A stretch of DNA of 64,000 bases from Tetraselmis striata. Taxonomy: Eukaryota; Chlorophyta; Chlorodendrophyceae; Chlorodendrales; Chlorodendraceae. The notes beneath the pieces are model-generated. The model did no database searches. It saw only the letters and a list, made by a program, of their open reading frames with translations, and was not told where the DNA came from. The stretch is taken from contig VCJN01003428.1 in the NCBI GenBank assembly GCA_006384855.1, positions 186,001 through 250,000 on the forward strand. Reading direction: 5' to 3'. Positions 59,501 through 64,000 of this stretch are shown in pieces; position 1 is the first letter of the stretch, and the number at the start of each line of letters is the position of its first letter. The translations under genes and the position numbers were made by a program.

Positions 59501-62500
59501 GATGACAGACCGTTTCGTCCCGCTGATGACAAACCGTTTCGTCCCACTGATGACAGAACGTTTCGTCCCGCTGATGACAGAACGTTTCGTCCCGCTGATG
59601 ACAGAACGTTTCGTCCCGCTGATGACAGAACGTTTCGTCCCGCTGATGACAGACCGTTTCGTCCCGCTGATGACAGACCGTTTCGTCCCACTGCCACATA
59701 TTTTTAACCCGCTAACGACAGAACGACTTTTGTCACACTTTACGCCTATTTGCTGCCACGGTCAGCTTAATAATAATTTGGGAGAATGGGTCACTCACCA
59801 GGAGTTTGTGCATCGACGTGTCTCCCACGACGGTGTGACCCGCCTCGTTGAGCTTCATAGACATGTAGCGGCAGACTTCCGGCGAGAGGCCGATGTACAT
59901 CTTAGCCGACGTGAGGTGGATGCCTTTGTTGGCTTTGTAGATTTCCGGGTAGTTTTCTTTCACCATGCGCTTCGCCTCCCGTCTGTGGCTGCCGTCGATG
60001 TTGGCTTGAAGCGCGCCGTAGGCGCTAAGAAACTCGATGATGACGTCGATCTCTGGCTTGTAGGAACTTGAATCCGCCAACCTCGGGTTCTCCCCGCCTT
60101 CGTGTGCTGCGACTAGCTCCTTGAAGTTGGCCATGGTCTGAGCGAGGGGCTCGTACTCTTTGCGGAACGTTAAGCCTATATTCTTGGCAACCACTGGAAA
60201 GGACACTGAGAAATTCTCGGCGGACAAGGAAGGATTCCTCTGAATAACAAATGCAAGAAATGGATGTCAGTAAGTTGCATTGTGTATTGATTTATATTTG
60301 TCTACACATATTTGATCCGGTACAACAGGTCGCGATAGGCTTTTACCTTGTAGCTTTGCGCCACCATATTGCAGTCTTGCAGCTTTGGGGAACGGAATTC
60401 AAATTCCGGCGGCGGAGCGACGAACTTATCGGATATGAAGCTGAAAATGTGAGGCAGCCCCGTATCCTTGTCGACGACGAGGTTGACTCTGTCGGCGTAT
60501 AACGTGTTGATGTCGCCACCGTGAGATGTCTTCACCTCTGGATCAGCAATCTCGACTCTGAGGTGGCCGTAAGAGATCCAGTCGACGGCACCGGTGTTGT
60601 GGAAGCCATTCAAGGCCGGCGGGACGGCCAACGTGTTGACGTATGGAAGCGCGTTCTTAAAATCCTTGTCAATGTTGGCCAAGTCATTGATGTAAATCTG
60701 ACCAGACGCGAAACTTGTCAGCGCCTGAGCCAGCACATTGCGCTCGACCAAAGTCCATGCGTAGTAAGACTGGAACCGCGGTTGGAAGCAGAGTGGCGGC
60801 TGGATCGCGTGGAGTAGCAACCTCTCAAAGCTGACATCGATCCTGAACTCCTTGTGCACTGTCAAGCGATAAGGTTCAAGAGAGATCTGCGGTAACAAGC
60901 ATAAGAATATTAATACTTATTGAAACACGACATTGACACGAATTCAGACATCATATAAGCTTTACTCACCCCGTAGTTTCCGGCCGAGTCCAGCTCGACG
61001 TCCTTGATCTTTCCGATACACGCGAGAAGTGGCCCCTTCGGATCATCGAAAAAGTCCTTGCCAGTCAGCAGGCTCGCCTTGTGCAATTCGATGTACAAAT
61101 AGATCTCGACCTCAGCACTTGCGTTCTTGAACCAGTGGATAGTCCAGCTCCTTGAGGTAAAGTCGCTGTAGGAGTCATGTTCTTGGGACCCGTCCCTCTC
61201 GTCAAAGAAGTCGTCGTAAGAGGCGACCGTCATCAGCTTTGTCTTCCTCTCGGGTCCGGGAGTGCCGGTGATGTCTAGAGCTTGCTTACGCTTCTCTGCC
61301 GCCCGTTGCCTCTGTTCTTCCTCTGTGCCGAAGACCTCTTCATCCGTGCACATACTGAGGAATTCAGGAACCCTTCTCGGAGCCTCGGCAATAGGGGCTC
61401 GAGAACCAGAGGCTCCAGAACCGGACGCTTGCCCGGTAGTCGGCGCCGGAGTCTCGAGCTCGGCCTCTGGCTCCGGGTCAAGCCGAGTGGGCTCGGGCTC
61501 CGGCTCGGGCTCCGGCTCGGGCTCCATCTGAGTGGGCTCAATTTCAGGCTCATGCCGAGGCTCTGGCTCGGGCTCATTGGGCTATGTTTCAGGCTCCGGC
61601 TCGGGCTCCGGCTCCGGCTCAGTGTGCTCTATTTCAGGCTCAGGCTCTGTTTCCGGTACTTGAGATGGGCCTTTAGACAAAGAAGAGGCTTGATTCGGGG
61701 AACCTGTAAAGAATGAGTAGAGAGTACTCAACACACCTGCGGTGGGCGTCACGATTAACTACTGAACGGTATCGCCATACACCATCAAAGCCAAGCGTGA
61801 TTTTTCTTACCTGGGGATCCCGATTTACCAGCTGCTTCCGACGCGGTTGCCTGCGCCAATTTACCTGTTGGAACTTCAGATAACTCCTTGACGAGAAAGT
61901 AATCGATGTAAGGGTGAGAAGGCAGGGAGTGATACTTTCAGTCACAATTACCTGGAGTCACAATCGTCTCTGAAACCTTTTCTTTTCCCTTGGATTCCTT
62001 TGAAGCTTGAGTCGCTACTGGCTCATTTGCGCGTCCTTTCGAACCTGTCAACACACATGATTTCAAACAATGTAAATATGACACAGTGTACTCACAAAGG
62101 CAGGGATTGATACTTTCAGTCACAATTACCTGGAGTCACAATCGTTTCTGAAACTTTTTCTTTTCCCTTTGATTCCTTTGAAGCATTAGTCGCTACTGGC
62201 TCATGTGCGCGTCCTTTCGAACCTGTCAACACACATGATTTCAAACAATGTCAATATGACACAGTGCACTCACAAAAATGATATGATTGGAGAGGCAAGG
62301 ACCTGATTGATTGTAAGCTTGCATGAGCTTTTCGTAATCGATTAGCCTTCGCGCTGTCTGCATTTGAGCATCTGAGAGGACGTGGCCGCTCTTGATTCGG
62401 GCCCTCAAAAGCAAGGCGGCCGATCTTTCTCCTTGCGAGTGCGTGCCGTAAGCCGGCACCCTACCTCCTAAAAGGCTCGGTTTCCAGGGGTTACCTGATG

Positions 62501-63972
62501 CCTCAGCGCCGGCTCTAGCTGCAGAAGCTGAGGCTGCACGGCTCTTCTTCGCAGCCGGCTGCTCGGGCACAGAAGATGACGCCTTGTGTTTTCTCCCGAC
62601 TAGCGCTCCGAGCGCATCGAATTCTTTTGCTTTCTCGGTAGGTTTTGATGTCCGCTTGGACCTTCGACCTATAAATATCATATCCTGTCAGACCGTTTCG
62701 TCCCGCTGATGACAAACCGTTTCGTCCCACTGATGACAAACCGTTTCGTCCCACTGATGACAAACCGTTTCGTCCTACTGATGACAGACCGTTTCGTCCC
62801 ACTGATGACAGACCGTTTCGTCCCACTGATGACATACCGTTTCGTCCCACTGATGACAAACCGTTTCGTCCCACTGCTGACAAACCGTTTCGTCCCACTG
62901 ATGACAAACCGTTTCGTCCCACTGATGACAGAACGTTTCGTCCCACTGATGACATAACGATTCGTCCCACTAATGACAGCAGACCGTTTCGTCCCACTGA
63001 TGACAAACCGTTTCGTCCCACTGATGACAAACCGTTTCGTCCCGCTGATGACAGACCGTTTCGTCCTACTGATGACAGACCGTTTCGTCCCACTGGTGAC
63101 AGACCGTTTCGTCCCGCTGATGACAAACCGTTTCGTCCCACTGATGACAAACCGTTTCGTCCCACTGATGACAAACCGTTTCGTCCCGCTGATGACAAAC
63201 CGTTTTGTCCCACTGATGACAGACCGTTTCGTCCCACTGATGACAAACCGTTTTGTCCCACTGATGACAGACCGTTTCGTCCCACTGATGACAGAACGTT
63301 TCGTCCCGCTGATGACAAACCGTTTCGTCCCACTGATGACAAACCGTTTCGTCCCACTGATGACAAACCGTTTCGTCCCACTGATGACATACCGTTTCGT
63401 CCCACTGATGACAAAACTATTTTCACTACATTATGTACTGCGGTTTAATAATGTAATGTCTGTAAGTACTGCGCTTCACACTAATATTAAACCACTCCTT
63501 ACGGCGGGGTACAGGCAGAGGTTCCCCCTGGCCGCTCTTCACCCCCACCCCCTCCCACCACCAATTAGCATCCTTACTGCTTGCCGCAGCTGCCTCGACG
63601 GGACGTAATACTACCCTGCAGGACCCTGATGCCGCTCGTCTCGTTTGGGTTTCTATTCCCACTCGTCTGCCTACACCTCGAGCGGTCCTAGATTACACCG
63701 CTTCTACATGGAACCCTAACCGAACTCGCTAGATCTGGCCGCATCACGCGTCGAGCAGGCAGGCGGCTACTGTACGCTGCCACTCGTTTGCCTACACCTC
63801 GAGTGGTCCTAGATTACACCGCTTCTACAGTTAACCCTAACCGAACTCGCTAGATCTGGCCGTATCACGCGTCGAGCAGGCAAGCAGCTACTGTACGCGC
63901 GCGCAACTCACTTGGGGTGGCGTCGTCCTTGTCTTCCTTGTCCTTGGCAGGCTCGTTCTTCTTCGGCGCCAT
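56542..63972 (-). CDS. Large protein ending in an N4/N6 DNA-methylase fold with altered catalytic box
   Basis: Sixteen exons, consistent GT-AG borders: 63912-63972 (MAPKKNEPAKDKEDKDDATP), 62303-62668, 62130-62222, 61952-62044, 61811-61864, 61660-61703, 60970-61581, 60347-60886, 59799-60239, 59134-59333, 58786-59062, 57909-58697, 57525-57822, 57197-57465, 56927-57126 and 56542-56859; about 1,550 residues. The N-terminal third is basic, then Glu-Pro repeats; the middle is unrecognised and predominantly alpha-helical in appearance. The C-terminal 300 residues follow the N6_N4_Mtase family in beta-class order: ATVFIADTLFGAG (DPPY position), TWAKDCG, DAEYYLYVKK, QKPIALFAKHLK, VDVTAGTGTTAVRE. DPPY is replaced by DTLF, so activity is doubtful. 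It could be a nuclear DNA-modification or DNA-reading protein, or a multicopy mobile-type gene. Frame at the last methylase junctions requires dropping one base in a C/G run (56937-56940 and about 57527-57540). Confidence 0.7.
59385..59697. repeat. 24-bp minisatellite, about 13 copies, in an intron
   Basis: Unit GATGACAGACCGTTTCGTCC plus CACT, in the intron between exons 59799-60239 and 59134-59333. Variants alternate ACAGAACG, ACAGACCG and ACAAACCG, and CCCACT versus CCCGCT. The period is a multiple of three, so both strands are open, but the splice sites place it outside the coding sequence. Confidence 0.9.
61952..62222 (-). repeat. Tandem duplication of one exon-intron unit, period 178 bp
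   Basis: Exons 62130-62222 and 61952-62044 are each 93 nt, differ at six positions and encode the same 31 residues except His/Asn and Asn/Gln. The 85-nt intron between them resembles the intron after the second copy near its 5' end. Both exons are phase 1-1, so the duplication preserves the frame. Confidence 0.9.
62693..63415. repeat. 24-bp minisatellite, about 30 copies, in intron 1
   Basis: The same 24-bp unit as at 59385-59697, here filling the 3' half of intron 1 right up to the acceptor of exon 2. One unit near 62975 carries a 3-bp insertion (GCA). Long open frames in both strands are a consequence of the 24-bp period. Confidence 0.9.
63660..63896. repeat. Two-copy direct repeat, period 121 bp, in intron 1
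   Basis: CACTCGT.TGCCTACACCTCG recurs at 63660 and 63781, with the following sequence (including AACCCTAACCGAACTCGCT) nearly identical until the two copies end. They differ at about ten positions. Confidence 0.85.
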
Positions 63973-64000
63973 TCTGGCGGTAGGTAGGTTGATGCGGTAG

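Noticed and set aside
59380-63415. CRISPR-like array of short direct repeats
   Set aside because: The units are contiguous without unique spacers, there are no cas genes, and the host is eukaryotic.
62515-63608. Long open frames encoding (SSVGRNGL)n and (FVPLMTDR)n repeats
   Set aside because: They arise because the 24-bp minisatellite has a period divisible by three. The array lies in intron 1 by splice phase, and the real exon 2 uses another frame.

Overview
The window looks like nuclear DNA of a green microalga (chlorophyte type); I cannot name the species. The reasons are a GC-rich, intron-dense genome, a CTR1/EDR1-type Raf-like kinase, a methyltransferase with a probable thylakoid-lumen leader, a VPS13B-like bridge protein, TGTAA motifs just after two stop codons, and Copia, Gypsy-like and CACTA-like elements. 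Homopolymer C/G tracts of 10-30 bases occur every one to two kilobases.

Left third (1-21.7 kb) is mobile-element territory. A minus-strand LTR-retroelement fossil shows a zinc-knuckle gag (11.7-13.3 kb), and protease-like and C5-cytosine-DNA-methyltransferase segments (0.4-2.3 kb). Between them lies an 8.7-kb CACTA-like DNA transposon (2329-11024), with near-identical 23-bp terminal inverted repeats beginning CACTG and an ACT target-site duplication. It carries a spliced gene with a BED-like finger and Tudor-like module, a Cys-rich ORF on the other strand, and a 371-bp satellite arranged as a three-monomer higher-order repeat. A Copia reverse-transcriptase fragment follows near 16.2-16.6 kb, then about 5 kb without recognisable genes.

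Middle (21.7-52.6 kb) holds host genes. These are a 12-exon EDR1-domain Raf-like protein kinase (21710-26246, +), a two-exon METTL7-like SAM methyltransferase (29666-31064, +), and a roughly 20.6-kb many-exon VPS13B-like gene (52562 down to 31998, -), with the chorein N-terminus, SHR-BD-like segments and the VPS13 C-terminus recognisable in order.

Right part (53-64 kb) holds two minus-strand genes. The larger (63972 down to 56542, 16 exons) ends in an N4/N6 DNA-methylase fold in beta-class motif order, but its catalytic DPPY box reads DTLF. Its introns contain two arrays of one 24-bp minisatellite, and one exon-intron unit is tandemly duplicated. The smaller locus (about 53.5-55.0 kb) may be a diverged relative. 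With the retroelement methyltransferase, the window therefore contains two unrelated DNA-methyltransferase lineages.

Several otherwise clean host exons change frame by exactly one extra C or G, in most cases inside a short C/G run. This looks like either base-calling error or real C/G-tract instability.
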